The notes beneath the pieces are model-generated. The model searched no databases and was not told where the DNA came from. It saw nothing but the letters and a program-made list of their open reading frames with translations. A stretch of 64,000 bases of DNA from an uncultured Dysosmobacter sp. (GTDB taxonomy: Bacteria > Bacillota > Clostridia > Oscillospirales > Oscillospiraceae): assembly GCA_934636905.1 (NCBI GenBank), contig CAKUBJ010000002.1:17340-81339 (forward strand), read 5' to 3'. A program made the position numbers and the translations under genes. Shown one piece after another: positions 1 to 8,190 of this stretch (position 1 is its first letter; each line of letters begins with the position of its first letter).

Positions 1-1
1 G

Positions 2-22
2 CTGGAGCAGGAAATCCGGTAG
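2..22 (+). CDS. possible 3' end of a gene cut by the window edge
   Basis: One frame reads six sense codons (Leu-Glu-Gln-Glu-Ile-Arg) and then TAG at 20-22. This could be the tail of a gene entering from the left, but the piece is too short to identify. Confidence 0.2.
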   Translation: MEQEIR

Positions 23-29
23 GCCGGCG

Positions 30-64
30 GAAAAGAAAAAGCGGGGAGGGCTGTCAGCCCTCCC
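30..64 (-). terminator. terminator of the ribbon-helix-helix gene
   Basis: A 9-bp stem, GGGAGGGCT with AGCCCTCCC and a 3-nt loop, is followed on the minus strand by a T-rich run (complement of 30-42). It lies about 20 nt beyond the stop of the minus-strand gene. Confidence 0.65.
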
Positions 65-85
65 TGCCTGATTGATTTGTGAAAT

Positions 86-253
86 TCAGGATTGCCTCAT
101 GTGCTCCAGAGCAAAATCAATGCATTGATTGATAAATTCACTGCGGCTCATGTGAAAATCAGCCGCTGCACGGTCAACGCATTCCAGCTTTTCCGGCGTC
201 AGGCGGATTGTGATGGGGTCTTTTCGATATTGCTTCGGAATAAAGTCAGCCAT
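86..253 (-). CDS. small ribbon-helix-helix (Arc/CopG-like) DNA-binding protein
   Basis: A 55-residue protein. After MADFIPKQYRKD it has a beta-strand-like stretch (PITIRLTPEKL), then two helices with the MSRSEFINQCIDFAL pattern typical of RHH repressors. These bind DNA as dimers through the N-terminal strand. The ATG at 253 is chosen over an upstream GTG because AAGAGGTG lies 6 nt before it. The gene is divergent from the small ORF at 347, and the shared gap holds an inverted repeat that is a likely operator. An RHH protein beside a small acidic partner resembles a toxin-antitoxin or autoregulated pair, but no toxin is recognised. Fold confident; role unknown. Confidence 0.7.
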   Translation of the reverse strand: MADFIPKQYRKDPITIRLTPEKLECVDRAAADFHMSRSEFINQCIDFALEHMRQS

Positions 254-265
254 GCAAATCACCTC

Positions 266-294
266 TTGCACCATTGTATGCGCTGATGTATTCT
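266..294 (+). promoter_or_regulatory. sigma-A type promoter for the 62-aa ORF
   Basis: TTGCAC at 266-271, a 17-nt spacer and TATTCT at 289-294. The -10 box overlaps the left arm of the inverted repeat at 290-317, so a bound repressor would block it. Confidence 0.5.
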
Positions 295-317
295 AAATAT
301 AGATTCTATTTTAGAAT
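290..317. promoter_or_regulatory. inverted-repeat operator candidate
   Basis: ATTCTAAA at 290 is matched by TTTTAGAAT ending at 317, with a further GATTCTA half-site between them. The repeat lies between the divergent RHH gene and small ORF and overlaps the forward -10 box. RHH repressors usually bind such short repeated half-sites. Confidence 0.5.
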
Positions 318-346
318 CGTTTTGCGAATACATCGGAGGGAAAAGT

Positions 347-535
347 ATGGCAGATAAAGTGGATTATAAGGTTGCATACCTGACGATGATGCAGGCGTCT
401 GAACAGGCTATCCGGAATCTGGAACTGATGCAGCAGGGAACGGCAAAGATCATGCTGGATCTGATCCATGCCCAACAAAAAGCGGAGGAAGCAATTATCG
501 GACAGGATATTCCGTCGGATTCCGAAGAGGAGTGA
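347..535 (+). CDS. small acidic helical protein, unknown function
   Basis: A 62-residue protein with GGAGGG 6 nt upstream of the ATG. It is predicted almost entirely helical from its heptad-like Ala/Leu/Met spacing and ends in an acidic tail, DSEEE. It has no membrane segment, Cys pair or known motif. It is divergent from the RHH gene and stops about 80 nt before era, which has its own promoter. It may be the partner of the RHH protein; this is inferred from position only. Confidence 0.5.
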   Translation: MADKVDYKVAYLTMMQASEQAIRNLELMQQGTAKIMLDLIHAQQKAEEAIIGQDIPSDSEEE

Positions 536-543
536 AGCCTGCC

Positions 544-572
544 TTGCATTCCGGGAAAATCTGTGTTATTTT
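544..572 (+). promoter_or_regulatory. promoter for era
   Basis: TTGCAT at 544-549, a 17-nt spacer and TATTTT at 567-572, about 45 nt upstream of the era start codon. Confidence 0.5.
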
Positions 573-618
573 AGACACACCCAAATCAGAATTGCTCAAA
601 GAAAGTTGAGGATCACCT

Positions 619-1518
619 ATGTCAAACATTACGAAAACCGCCATGATTACCGTCTGCGGCCGGCCCAATGTGGGCAAATCCAGCCTGACCAACGCACTGG
701 TAGGCGAAAAAGTGGCCATTGTTTCCAACAAGGCCCAAACCACCCGGAACCGGATTTACGGCATTGTGAACCGGGGGGACACTCAGTTCATCCTGCTGGA
801 CACCCCGGGTCTGCACAAGCCCAAGTCCGCCTTGGGGGACTATATGGTGAAAGTGGTCACCTCAAGTCTGGCGGACGTGGACTGCGCGTTGCTGCTGGTG
901 GAGCCGATTCCCCATGTGGGCGGCCCGGAAAAGGCGCTGATAGAGCGCATCCGGGAGGAGAAAATCCCCTGCATCCTCTGCATCAACAAAATCGACACCG
1001 TGGAGCCGGCGGCTCTGCTGCCGGTGATTGCCGCCTACAACGAGGCGTGGGACGGCTTTGACGCCATCATTCCCATCTCCGCCCACAGCCGCAGCGGGCT
1101 GGACGACCTCATGGGAGAATTGCAGAAATACGCACAGGAAGGCCCCCAGCTGTTCCCGGACGGGGAAACCACCGACCAGCCGGAGCGGCAGGTGATGGGA
1201 GAACTGCTGCGGGAGAAGCTGCTGCTGTGTCTGGACAAGGAAATCCCCCACGGCACCGCCGTGGAAATCACGAAGTTTTCCGAGCGGGACTCCGGCGTGG
1301 TGGACGTGGATGCCACCATCTACTGCGAAAAAGCCAGCCACAAGGGCATTATCATCGGGAAGCAGGGGGCCATGCTGAAGAAAATCAGCTCACTGGCCAG
1401 AGCCGACATGGAGAAGTTCATGGGAACCAAGGTGTTCCTCCAGACCTGGGTAAAGGTAAAAGAAAACTGGCGGGACAATGTGAACTATGTGCGGAGTCTC
1501 GGGTATCGGGACGAGTAA
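619..1518 (+). CDS. era: GTPase Era, 30S ribosome assembly factor
   Basis: A 299-residue protein, the usual Era length. Era binds the 3' end of 16S rRNA during small-subunit maturation. Visible motifs: G1 GRPNVGKSS at residues 14-22, the KAQTTRN switch I region, G3 DTPG near 60, and G4 NKID near 124. The C-terminal KH RNA-binding domain carries GIIIGKQGAMLKKI near 245. The start is fixed by GAGGATCACCT upstream of the ATG. The common clostridial neighbours ybeY and cdd are not beside it; a cdd gene lies about 61 kb away near the end of the window. After the stop comes a copy of a dispersed intergenic repeat. Confidence 0.97.
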   Translation: MSNITKTAMITVCGRPNVGKSSLTNALVGEKVAIVSNKAQTTRNRIYGIVNRGDTQFILLDTPGLHKPKSALGDYMVKVVTSSLADVDCALLLVEPIPHVGGPEKALIERIREEKIPCILCINKIDTVEPAALLPVIAAYNEAWDGFDAIIPISAHSRSGLDDLMGELQKYAQEGPQLFPDGETTDQPERQVMGELLREKLLLCLDKEIPHGTAVEITKFSERDSGVVDVDATIYCEKASHKGIIIGKQGAMLKKISSLARADMEKFMGTKVFLQTWVKVKENWRDNVNYVRSLGYRDE

Positions 1519-1578
1519 GGCGCGGAAAAGCCAATGCCGGTTTTCTGCGAACAACAGTGAGCCGCCGCGTCAGCGGCG

Positions 1579-1741
1579 TCAGCGTGTCGAAAAAATCTTT
1601 TCGCCCCGCTGAGCCAGTTTTCAGAACTTTATAAAAGTTCTGAAAACTGCAAATTTTAATGGCGCAGGACACCCTTCTTGGGTTTCCCGCGCACACCCTT
1701 CCTTACCGGTGCAGAAAACTTACCACTTTATCGACAGTCTC
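1579..1741. repeat. dispersed intergenic repeat, copy A
   Basis: Nearly the same sequence recurs at 15917-16078, including TCAGCGTGTCGAAAAA, a TTTCAGAACTTT hairpin, CACCCTTCTTGGGTTTCCCG and TCGACAGTCT. It is flanked on both sides by short GC-rich hairpins of different sequence. No coding frame is conserved between copies. Confidence 0.85.
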
Positions 1742-1742
1742 C

Positions 1743-1766
1743 GAGGGAGGGCAAGTGCCCTCCCTC
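1743..1766 (-). terminator. hairpin after the pyridoxal kinase-like gene
   Basis: GAGGGAGGGC and GCCCTCCCTC form a perfect 10-bp stem with a 4-nt loop just beyond the minus-strand stop. No clear T-run follows; repeat copy A begins directly. It is probably a transcript end, but a weak intrinsic terminator by sequence. Confidence 0.45.
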
Positions 1767-1770
1767 TGCG

Positions 1771-2595
1771 TTATCTCCCTGTCAGCAGTCCCAGCAGCGG
1801 CTCGAACTCCACGCCGTTCCGGGGAGGCGTGTTTGCCTCCAGCGTCCGCTTCACACAGACCCGGACAAAGTCCGCCGCCGCCTGCGCCGCCTGAAACAGC
1901 TGTGTCCCCCGGGCAAGCCCGCCGGCGAGGACGCTGGCAAACAGGTCGCCGGTTCCGGGGAAGTCCCTCGGTTCCCGGGGCGTTTGCACCGCCTGTACTT
2001 GGCCGGTGCCGCGGTCAAAGCACAGAGCACCTGTCTGCCCGTCGGTGGCGGAATAGCCGGTGAGCACCACGGAGCGCCGCCCTTCCAGACTCAGGCGCCG
2101 GATGACCTCCATGGAATCCACCGCCTGAATCGCCGCATAGGGCTGCTCCAGCAGAAGCGCCGCCTCGGTGAGGTTCGGGGTGATGACATCCGCCGCCTCC
2201 GCCAGCTGCCGGATTCCGGCGCAGAGTTCCGGCGTACAGGTGCGGTAAGCCCGGCCGTGGTCGCCCATCACCGGGTCCACAACCACGACGGCGCCCTCCC
2301 GGAACCGCCGAATCAGCTGCGTCACCGTCTCCACCTGGGCCGGGCTTCCCAGAAAGCCGCTGTAGATGCAGTCGAAGCGCAGGGGAATCCCGCCCCAGTG
2401 CGCCGCGATGCGGGGCATCTCCTCCGTCAGGTCAAGAAAGGTGCCGCCCTGAAAGGCAGTGTGGGCGGAGAGCAGCGCTGTAGGCAGGGGGCAGCACTGG
2501 CAGCCCATGGCGGACAGCACGGGAATGGCGACAGTCAGGGAGCATCGGCCGAAGCAGGAGAGGTCGTGGACGGCGGCAATACGGGGTACAGGCAT
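1771..2595 (-). CDS. pdxK: pyridoxal/pyridoxamine kinase-like protein (ribokinase superfamily)
   Basis: A 274-residue protein of the PfkB/ThiD-like kinase fold that phosphorylates B6 vitamers with ATP. The N terminus IAAVHDLSCFGRCSL matches the family start around the substrate-binding strand. Other family elements are DPVMGDHGR near 110 (anion-hole and magnesium region), TPNLTEA near 145, and a C-terminal GTGDLFASV with the catalytic Asp. The ATG at 2595 is preferred to one 60 nt upstream because GAGGAA precedes it and homology begins there. Its promoter overlaps that of tRNA-Leu. Assignment to B6 rather than hydroxymethylpyrimidine phosphate is from family resemblance. Confidence 0.85.
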   Translation of the reverse strand: MPVPRIAAVHDLSCFGRCSLTVAIPVLSAMGCQCCPLPTALLSAHTAFQGGTFLDLTEEMPRIAAHWGGIPLRFDCIYSGFLGSPAQVETVTQLIRRFREGAVVVVDPVMGDHGRAYRTCTPELCAGIRQLAEAADVITPNLTEAALLLEQPYAAIQAVDSMEVIRRLSLEGRRSVVLTGYSATDGQTGALCFDRGTGQVQAVQTPREPRDFPGTGDLFASVLAGGLARGTQLFQAAQAAADFVRVCVKRTLEANTPPRNGVEFEPLLGLLTGR

Positions 2596-2626
2596 GGCGG
2601 ATTCCTCGATTCTTTCAGATGCCCTG

Positions 2627-2655
2627 ATTGTACCGCGGAAATCCCTCTTGTTCAA
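2627..2655 (-). promoter_or_regulatory. promoter of the pyridoxal kinase-like gene
   Basis: On the minus strand: TTGAAC (2650-2655), a 17-nt spacer and TACAAT (2627-2632). The -35 box overlaps the -35 box of the forward tRNA promoter by 4 nt. Confidence 0.6.
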
Positions 2656-2676
2656 GTGAAAAAGCTGTGTTATAAT
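2648..2676 (+). promoter_or_regulatory. promoter of tRNA-Leu
   Basis: TTGTTC at 2648-2653, a 17-nt spacer and TATAAT at 2671-2676, with the tRNA starting at 2722. Confidence 0.7.
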
Positions 2677-2721
2677 GTGCTGGAATCAGAATAGCGGCAG
2701 GAACCCCTGCCGCTCATATCT

Positions 2722-2806
2722 GCGGGTATGGCGGAATTGGCAGACGTGCAGGATTTAGATTCCTGTGCCGAAAGGCGTGTGGGTTCGACCCCCACTACCC
2801 GTACCA
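2722..2806 (+). tRNA. tRNA-Leu (anticodon UAG)
   Basis: An 85-nt class II tRNA with an encoded CCA end. Acceptor GCGGGTA pairs with TACCCGT (one G-U), the anticodon stem CAGGA/TCCTG encloses TTTAGAT, and the T-loop GGGTTCGACCC is intact. The long variable arm fits leucine. Confidence 0.97.
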
Positions 2807-2811
2807 TAACC

Positions 2812-2863
2812 GGACACCAATTTTGATACAATGCGTATCAAAGTGGGTGTCCAGTTTCTTTTT
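2812..2863 (+). terminator. terminator of tRNA-Leu
   Basis: GGACACC plus TTTGATAC pairs with GTATCAAA plus GGTGTCC, followed by a T-rich tail. A second short hairpin (CCCT...AGGG) with six T follows at 2873-2893. Confidence 0.85.
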
Positions 2864-2996
2864 GTGAAAGTCCCTGTTTGCAAGGGTTTTTTCATATACC
2901 TTTTAACGAAAGCAGGCTCTACGGTAACTGAGGAATGGTTGCTGCAGAGCCTTTTTGCATTTTTGCATATGTACTTTTTAATTATAGGTCTGGAGG

Positions 2997-4391
2997 GTGT
3001 GCATTGGGTTCAAATGGATAATTAATGTCAGCGTGTACGAGATGGAAAGAGCCGATCTGCTCGAATGGGCAGACACAGAACTCACCCAGAAAGTGAACCT
3101 GGCCTACGAAGGTCAAGGCGACTTCTGCTGCGGCGAATGGTGCCGTTTCTGCAAGGCAAAAGCTGAATGCAGAGAACGCGCCGAAGTGAATATGGCTCTT
3201 GCCAGATACGATTTCCAGACTCCTGCACTCCTCGATGACGAGGAAATTGCAGATATCCTCGGCAAGGTCGATGCGCTGACTGCCTGGGCAGCTGATGTGA
3301 AGGAATATGCCCTTCAGCAGGCTATCAGCGGCAAGGACTGGACTGGTTGGAAACTGGTCGAGGGGCGTTCCAACCGAAAGTACACCAACGATGCTGTTGT
3401 CGCCGCCATCGTGAAGGACGCGGGCTTCGACCCCTATGAGCGCAAAGTCCTCGGTATCCGGAAAATGAAATCCGTCTTCGCCAGACGGATCTACCACGCG
3501 GATCGGATGCACATCTACCAGCAAAAGGATACCGCACGGCAGGAGCTACAGGCGCAGACCCGCAGAGCCATGGTAGAGTGCATCGCGCAGCTGGAGCATG
3601 GCTCGATGGACAATCCAAGGCTGGAGCAGCTCACCGAGGAACTGGCGGAACGCCTGCTGACGGTCAAGGGCCGAAAGGTCTACGGCTACCTGCCGCCAAG
3701 GGTCAAGGCCATCGTGGATGCCATCGTGGAGGAGCTGGCGAAGGACGAGTGGGTGTCCGCCGCCTACGAAACGTGGCAGACGCTCTACGAGCAGGTGTGC
3801 TTGGACTACGATCAGCGGCCGCGCAAGCGTCTGCCGCTCTCCCAGCAAAAGGAGTTCCGGAGCGTTCGCAACATGGTCATTCAGGAAACACTGCAATGGA
3901 TAGCAGAGCGGCAGCGGTACGCGGACGCGCGGAGAACACCTTCCGCGCAGGGCGAACCTACCATCAAAAAAGATGCCGCTGAAGCCGCACCAAAGGCCTT
4001 TGAGGTCGCGGCATCTTTTGCGTCGGCGCAGCCAAAATCTGACCGTGCGGCGAGTGCCGCACCAGAAGATTCCGCCTCCGCTGATGATGCCGCATCTAAG
4101 GGTACCACACCGCCTGCGGCTGAAGATGCACCGGCTTTCTCTCAGTGGTCAGATCACCCCAATCAGCAGAAAGAGAGCGCACCGGCGGGAGCGGATCACC
4201 ATGCCCACACGGTGGGCGAAGCCGTCGTGCGGATGCTGCATCACATGAGCAGGATCTTCGAGGACAACAGCAAGATCAACCAGATCCACCGCGGCTTGCA
4301 GATCGACCGCAAGCGCCGACAGGAATTGCAGCGCAAGCGTTTGGCAATGGGACATAAGCCGGATGACCATGAGGAGCAGACATTCGGATAA
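2997..4391 (+). pseudogene. chimeric remnant: phage DUF2800 fragment joined to a MobL-type relaxase tail
   Basis: An open frame of 464 codons with an inferred join. Residues about 10-160 resemble the C-terminal half of phage DUF2800 proteins (PD-(D/E)XK, Cas4-like), including the Cys-rich GEWCRFCKAKAECRERAE and the TGWKLVEGRSNRKY stretch. The DUF2800 N-terminal half is missing. From about 160 the text changes to what resembles the C-terminal region of Firmicutes MobP3/MobL conjugative relaxases (KVYGYLPPRVKAIVDAIV, PLSQQKEFRSVRNMVIQE), with a low-complexity Ala/Ser/Pro linker and a basic tail. The relaxase catalytic N terminus is absent. The only start is a GTG with a badly spaced ribosome site. 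This is most simply an in-frame deletion scar between two elements; I do not expect a working protein. Confidence 0.7.
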
Positions 4392-4393
4392 AA

Positions 4394-4424
4394 AATGCTG
4401 CCGCAGAATTGCGGCAGCATTTTC
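4394..4424. terminator. bidirectional terminator between the relaxase remnant and higA
   Basis: AATGCTGCCGC and GCGGCAGCATT form an 11-bp stem with T-runs on both strands. Confidence 0.8.
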
Positions 4425-4430
4425 ATGAAA

Positions 4431-4724
4431 TCAGATCTGCGTTTGTGTCGGAACGAATTCCAGCTTGAGTGCCATTCCCATGCCTGCGGCAAGGCGCTTG
4501 AGCGTCCGCAGAGAGGGATTGGCTGTTCCGCTTTCCAGCCTGCTGATGTCAGCCTGTGTAATGCCGGTAATGTCGGAAAGCTGCTTTTGCGTCATGCCGT
4601 TTTCCTCACGGCCTTCAACAATGGCACGCATGATCTGACGTTCCGGTTCCTGCGCATCCCACTCCGTGCGGAACGCAGGGTCCTGCATTCTTTCGTTCAA
4701 AGTCTCACGAAAATTCTTCCCCAT
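4431..4724 (-). CDS. higA: HigA-like antitoxin, XRE-family DNA-binding protein
   Basis: A 97-residue protein with a C-terminal-half helix-turn-helix, MTQKQLSDITGITQADISRLESG, typical of HigA antitoxins. It should neutralise the toxin encoded just upstream and repress the pair's promoter. The start ATG has AGGAGG 8 nt ahead; another ATG lies too close to that site. It sits 3 nt after the toxin gene, giving the toxin-first order usual for higBA. It lies inside the degraded mobile region, where such modules often persist. Confidence 0.85.
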   Translation of the reverse strand: MGKNFRETLNERMQDPAFRTEWDAQEPERQIMRAIVEGREENGMTQKQLSDITGITQADISRLESGTANPSLRTLKRLAAGMGMALKLEFVPTQTQI

Positions 4725-4727
4725 AAA

Positions 4728-5078
4728 TCATGCCTCCTTTTTTTGATTAAAGTCTGCGCGATACCGCTTGGCACGTTCTATCTCGCGCGGCGGGGTTTTC
4801 ATCGTCTTTTTTACAAAGCCATTGGTGAGGATTACTCTGCGTCCTACCACGAAAAAGTAAAGCGCCCTGCTGATATCCGTACCTTGCTTTGCACGCACTT
4901 CAAAAATCCCGTCATCCAGCACCTTTGAATATGGCTCGCGTAAGGCGGGACCTTTGCTTTCGAGCAATTCCAATGCATCAAATATTTTTGCCTGCATTTT
5001 ATTATCCTGCGAGAGAATGAATTCCTCCGCAGGCCTGCTGCCGTCATCCTTCTCGTAGTATTCCACCGTGTAGTCCAT
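4728..5078 (-). CDS. higB: HigB-like toxin (RelE/ParE superfamily, Gp49-type)
   Basis: A 116-residue protein starting MDYTVEYYEKDDGSRPAEEF. It has the KVLDDGIFEVRAKQG and RALYFFVVGRRVILTNGFVKKT blocks of phage Gp49-like/HigB toxins, whose characterised members cleave mRNA on ribosomes. The basic residues expected for RNA binding are present. The ATG at 5078 is chosen because homology starts there and GGTGG precedes it. The first gene of a two-gene operon with higA. The pair looks intact, unlike its neighbours. Confidence 0.85.
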   Translation of the reverse strand: MDYTVEYYEKDDGSRPAEEFILSQDNKMQAKIFDALELLESKGPALREPYSKVLDDGIFEVRAKQGTDISRALYFFVVGRRVILTNGFVKKTMKTPPREIERAKRYRADFNQKKEA

Positions 5079-5165
5079 ACATCCACCACACTTTCTCTGC
5101 AACTCATTATATGTGATAAAACACATATTGTCAATAGAAAGAGCAATGACCTGAAAGGAAACATC

Positions 5166-5738
5166 ATGAGCAAATTTATCTATTTCACGCCGGAGGAAAA
5201 GGCGCGGGCGCAAAACACGGATCTCGTGTCGCTGCTGCGCGCCCAGGGCGAACGACCTGTGCGCTCTGGCCGGGAGTTCCGTACGCCCAACGATCCCAGC
5301 ATCACCGTGCGGGGCAACAAATGGTTCGACCACTCCGCGCACGTCGGCGGCTACGCCGTCAGCTTCGTCCAGTGCTATTACCGCCTCCCTTATCCGGAGG
5401 CGGTTTTGCTTTTGCTGGGCAGGAAAAATAACAAATCGTATGAGCAGGCAAAGCCCGCAAAGGAGGCTCCGAAGCCCTTCGCGCTGCCGGAGCCTTACGG
5501 AACCATGCGGCGTATGTATGCCTACCTCATGCGTCAGCGCCACATTGACCGCGAGGTTATTTCCGCCTTCGTACATGAAAAGCTGCTCTACGAGGACAAG
5601 CATCACAACTGTGTTTTCGTGGGGCTGGATGACAGCGGTGAGGCCAAGCACGCCCACATCCGCAGTACCAGCACAGGTAACCAACTATCAATGCCCCGGC
5701 TGCACCGGCCCGCTGCACTTCGTAGGTGCAAGCGGTAA
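5166..5738 (+). pseudogene. truncated DUF3991/Toprim-type conjugative-element protein
   Basis: The start and first 175 or so residues look genuine. GAAAGGAAACATC precedes the ATG, and the protein begins MSKFIYFTPEEKARAQ with the GREFRTPNDPSITVRG and WFDHSAHVGG motifs of the CHC2-like N-terminal part found in DUF3991 proteins of integrative conjugative elements. After FVGLDDSGEAKHAHIRS the frame runs into unrelated sequence and stops at 5738. The Toprim part is missing. The break near 5675 is where the next gene's sequence begins in a different frame, so a deletion fused two genes out of frame. Confidence 0.7.
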
Positions 5739-6804
5739 ACTGGAGTGTGACTACTGCGGCGCGAGTTACGACGTTGCGGAGATCGAGGCGCTCTACGCGG
5801 AGAAAGAAGAGAAGGCCGCGGCGGCGCAGCAGGCGGCTGAAGAAAAGGCCGCGGAGCAGAAGAAAGCGTCCGCCGACGGCGGCGATTGGGATACCTCCGG
5901 CTTCAGCGACGACTGGGGCGAGGAGGGCGAGGGCATGAAGGCCTATAACTGCCCGAGCTGCGGCGCGGAGCTCATCTGCGATGAGAGCACGGCGGCAACA
6001 TCCTGCCCCTACTGCGGCAACCCCACGGTCGTGCCGGGGCAGTTTGCGGGCACGCTGAAGCCGGACTTCGTGATCCCCTTCAAGCTCAGCCGCGAGGACG
6101 CGATCCAAAGGCTCAAGCAGCATTATAAGGGTAAGGTCTTCCTGCCGAAGAGCTTTTCCAGCGAAAATCATCTGCAGGAGATCAGCGGCGTCTATGTTCC
6201 GTTTTGGATGTTCAGCGGCAAGGCGGAGGGCGACGCGCACTTCGACGCCACCCGCTCGCGCACATACAAAAGCGGTGACTATCGGATCACGGAGACGGAT
6301 CACTACGATGCCTACCGCGCCGGAAGTCTGGCCTTTGAAAAGATCCCCGTAGACGGATCGGAAAAGATGCCGGATGAGCACATGGACTCCATCGAGCCGT
6401 ATGATTACAGCGAGCTGAAGCCCTTCTCGACAGCCTATCTTCCGGGCTTCCTTGCCGACAAGTTCGATGTGACAGCGGAGGACAGCCGCCAGCGCGCCGA
6501 TTCGCGCTGTGCAGGTACGCTGAGAAGCGCGCTGGAAAAGACTGTGTCGGGTTATGAAACCTGCTCTGCGCGGGAGAGCAATACAACGATCAAGCGCGGC
6601 AAGGTTCACTACGCGCTCATGCCCGTGTGGATGCTCAATACGAAATGGCGCGGCAAGGACTTCCTTTTTGCCATGAACGGACAGACCGGAAAGCTCGTGG
6701 GCGACCTGCCTGTGGATAAGGGGCGGTATTGGGCGATGTTCTTCGCCATTGCCGTGCCGCTGTCCGCCATCGGCTCGTTTTTGGCCATGACACTGCTGCG
6801 ATAG
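5629..6804 (+). pseudogene. zinc-ribbon membrane protein that has lost its native start
   Basis: From codon 5677 the frame reads as a tandem zinc-ribbon protein. YQCPGCTGPLHF and LECDYCGASYD give one Cys4 site, an Ala/Glu/Lys-rich coiled segment follows, then AYNCPSCGAELIC and TSCPYCGNPTVV give a second. A roughly 260-residue beta-rich domain and a C-terminal hydrophobic segment (AMFFAIAVPLSAIGSFLAM) complete it. The native start and first few residues are gone. Upstream sequence belongs to the DUF3991 fragment; a weak ATG at 5629 after GGGGCTGG might still allow initiation, so a protein could be made. It is followed after 10 nt by the TPM-domain gene, with which such proteins appear to travel. 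Confidence 0.6.
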
Positions 6805-6814
6805 GAGGGCGGAC

Positions 6815-8176
6815 ATGAAGAGAAAAATTACAGTCTTGCTGCTCTCGCTGCTGCTCCTGCCTGCATTGTGCGTTCCCGCCTTGGCGGTGATCGAGTATGG
6901 GGTGTTCTACGATGAAACGGAGCAGCTCGGCTCCGTGGAGCTGAGCTACGCGGCGGAGCAGACGCTCCCTCGGCTCACGCAGGAGCTTGGCGTCGATCTG
7001 CGGGTGGATGCCTTCACCGACGAGGATGTGGATGCCGGCACGAGCGTCGCGGATATTGCGGTATATGTCTATGAGAATTCCGGCTACGGCTGCGGCGAGA
7101 AAAGGGACGGCGTTTCGCTGACGCTGCTGCTGCGCGGCACGGAGGACGGCGCTTACACGCTCTCGGAGTCGGATTGGTGCGTGTATGCCCTTCTTGATGC
7201 GGCACGAGGCAGCGCACAGGAACTGTCCGACGTTGTACGCGACGCGGTGTCGCCCTACATGGTCCAGCGCGCATGGAACGGCGAGGACATGACCATGAGC
7301 GCCACGGCGCTCTCGCAGGCGGTAGATGCCATGGCGGAGAGTGTGGAGAACTATATCCGCGAAAACGCCTCGCCGGATGTCACAGGCGGTGCGGACGCGC
7401 CGGACGAGACGGAGACCTCGCCGCCCGAGATCACAGAGCTCCCGGAGCCGGACACATCGTCCATGCGGTACATATTCGACCTCGCCGGCTGCCTCTCATC
7501 CGATAGCAGGACGAAGCTGGAGGCACGCGCGGAGGAGATCTCCACGCGCCACAGCTGCGGCGTTTATGTCGCCTTCGTGGACGATTATAAGGTGTACAGC
7601 CAAGGAGGCGACGTCTACGAGGGGACCTATCGGTTCTACCACGATAAGCAGCTCGGCATGGGGGATGGGCGTGACGGCGTGATCGTCCTGCTGAGTATGC
7701 AGAACCGCAAATATGCCATGTTCATCTATGGCGAAAATGCCGCCTACGCCATCAATGAGTATGGCGCGGAGCAGCTGGAGGGACGCTTTTTAGGCCAGTT
7801 CAGCGACGGCAACTGGTACATCGGTGCTGCCGAGTACCTGACCGCCTGCGACGAGTATCTGAGCCTTGCCGAGGCAGGCAAGCCCGTGCGGGAAAGTCCG
7901 TGGGCGGTGATCGCGATCGTCGTGATCGTCTCCTGCCTGATCGCGAGCGGCGTTTGCAAGGTGCTTAAAATGAACATGAAGACCGTCCGGCGCGGCGCGG
8001 CGGCGGATGAATACGTCACCGGCGAGGGGCTGACGCTGACGGAAAGCAGCGACCGCTTTATGTACACGACCGAAACGCGAACGAAGATCAAGAGCGACAG
8101 CTCCGACGGCGGCGGAGGAGGAAGCACCTCGAGCTGCAGCGGGGGCGGCGGCCACGGCCGCAGCGGATCGTTTTAA
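6815..8176 (+). CDS. secreted/membrane TPM-domain (YgcG-like) protein
   Basis: A 453-residue protein with a signal peptide (residues 1-25, cleavage after ALA). It has two TPM-like regions: about 30-170, and about 210-345 with the clear DGRDGVIVLLSMQNRKYAMFIYG core. A Pro/Glu/Asp-rich linker separates them. A transmembrane helix (WAVIAIVVIVSCLIASGVC) follows, with a short cytoplasmic part ending in a Gly/Ser run (GGGGGSTSSCSGGGGHGRSG), as in YgcG proteins. TPM domains face outside and some have been linked to phosphatase or membrane-repair roles; the activity here is unknown. GGAGGG precedes the ATG. Confidence 0.75.
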   Translation: MKRKITVLLLSLLLLPALCVPALAVIEYGVFYDETEQLGSVELSYAAEQTLPRLTQELGVDLRVDAFTDEDVDAGTSVADIAVYVYENSGYGCGEKRDGVSLTLLLRGTEDGAYTLSESDWCVYALLDAARGSAQELSDVVRDAVSPYMVQRAWNGEDMTMSATALSQAVDAMAESVENYIRENASPDVTGGADAPDETETSPPEITELPEPDTSSMRYIFDLAGCLSSDSRTKLEARAEEISTRHSCGVYVAFVDDYKVYSQGGDVYEGTYRFYHDKQLGMGDGRDGVIVLLSMQNRKYAMFIYGENAAYAINEYGAEQLEGRFLGQFSDGNWYIGAAEYLTACDEYLSLAEAGKPVRESPWAVIAIVVIVSCLIASGVCKVLKMNMKTVRRGAAADEYVTGEGLTLTESSDRFMYTTETRTKIKSDSSDGGGGGSTSSCSGGGGHGRSGSF

Positions 8177-8190
8177 GAAGGAGGCGGACG

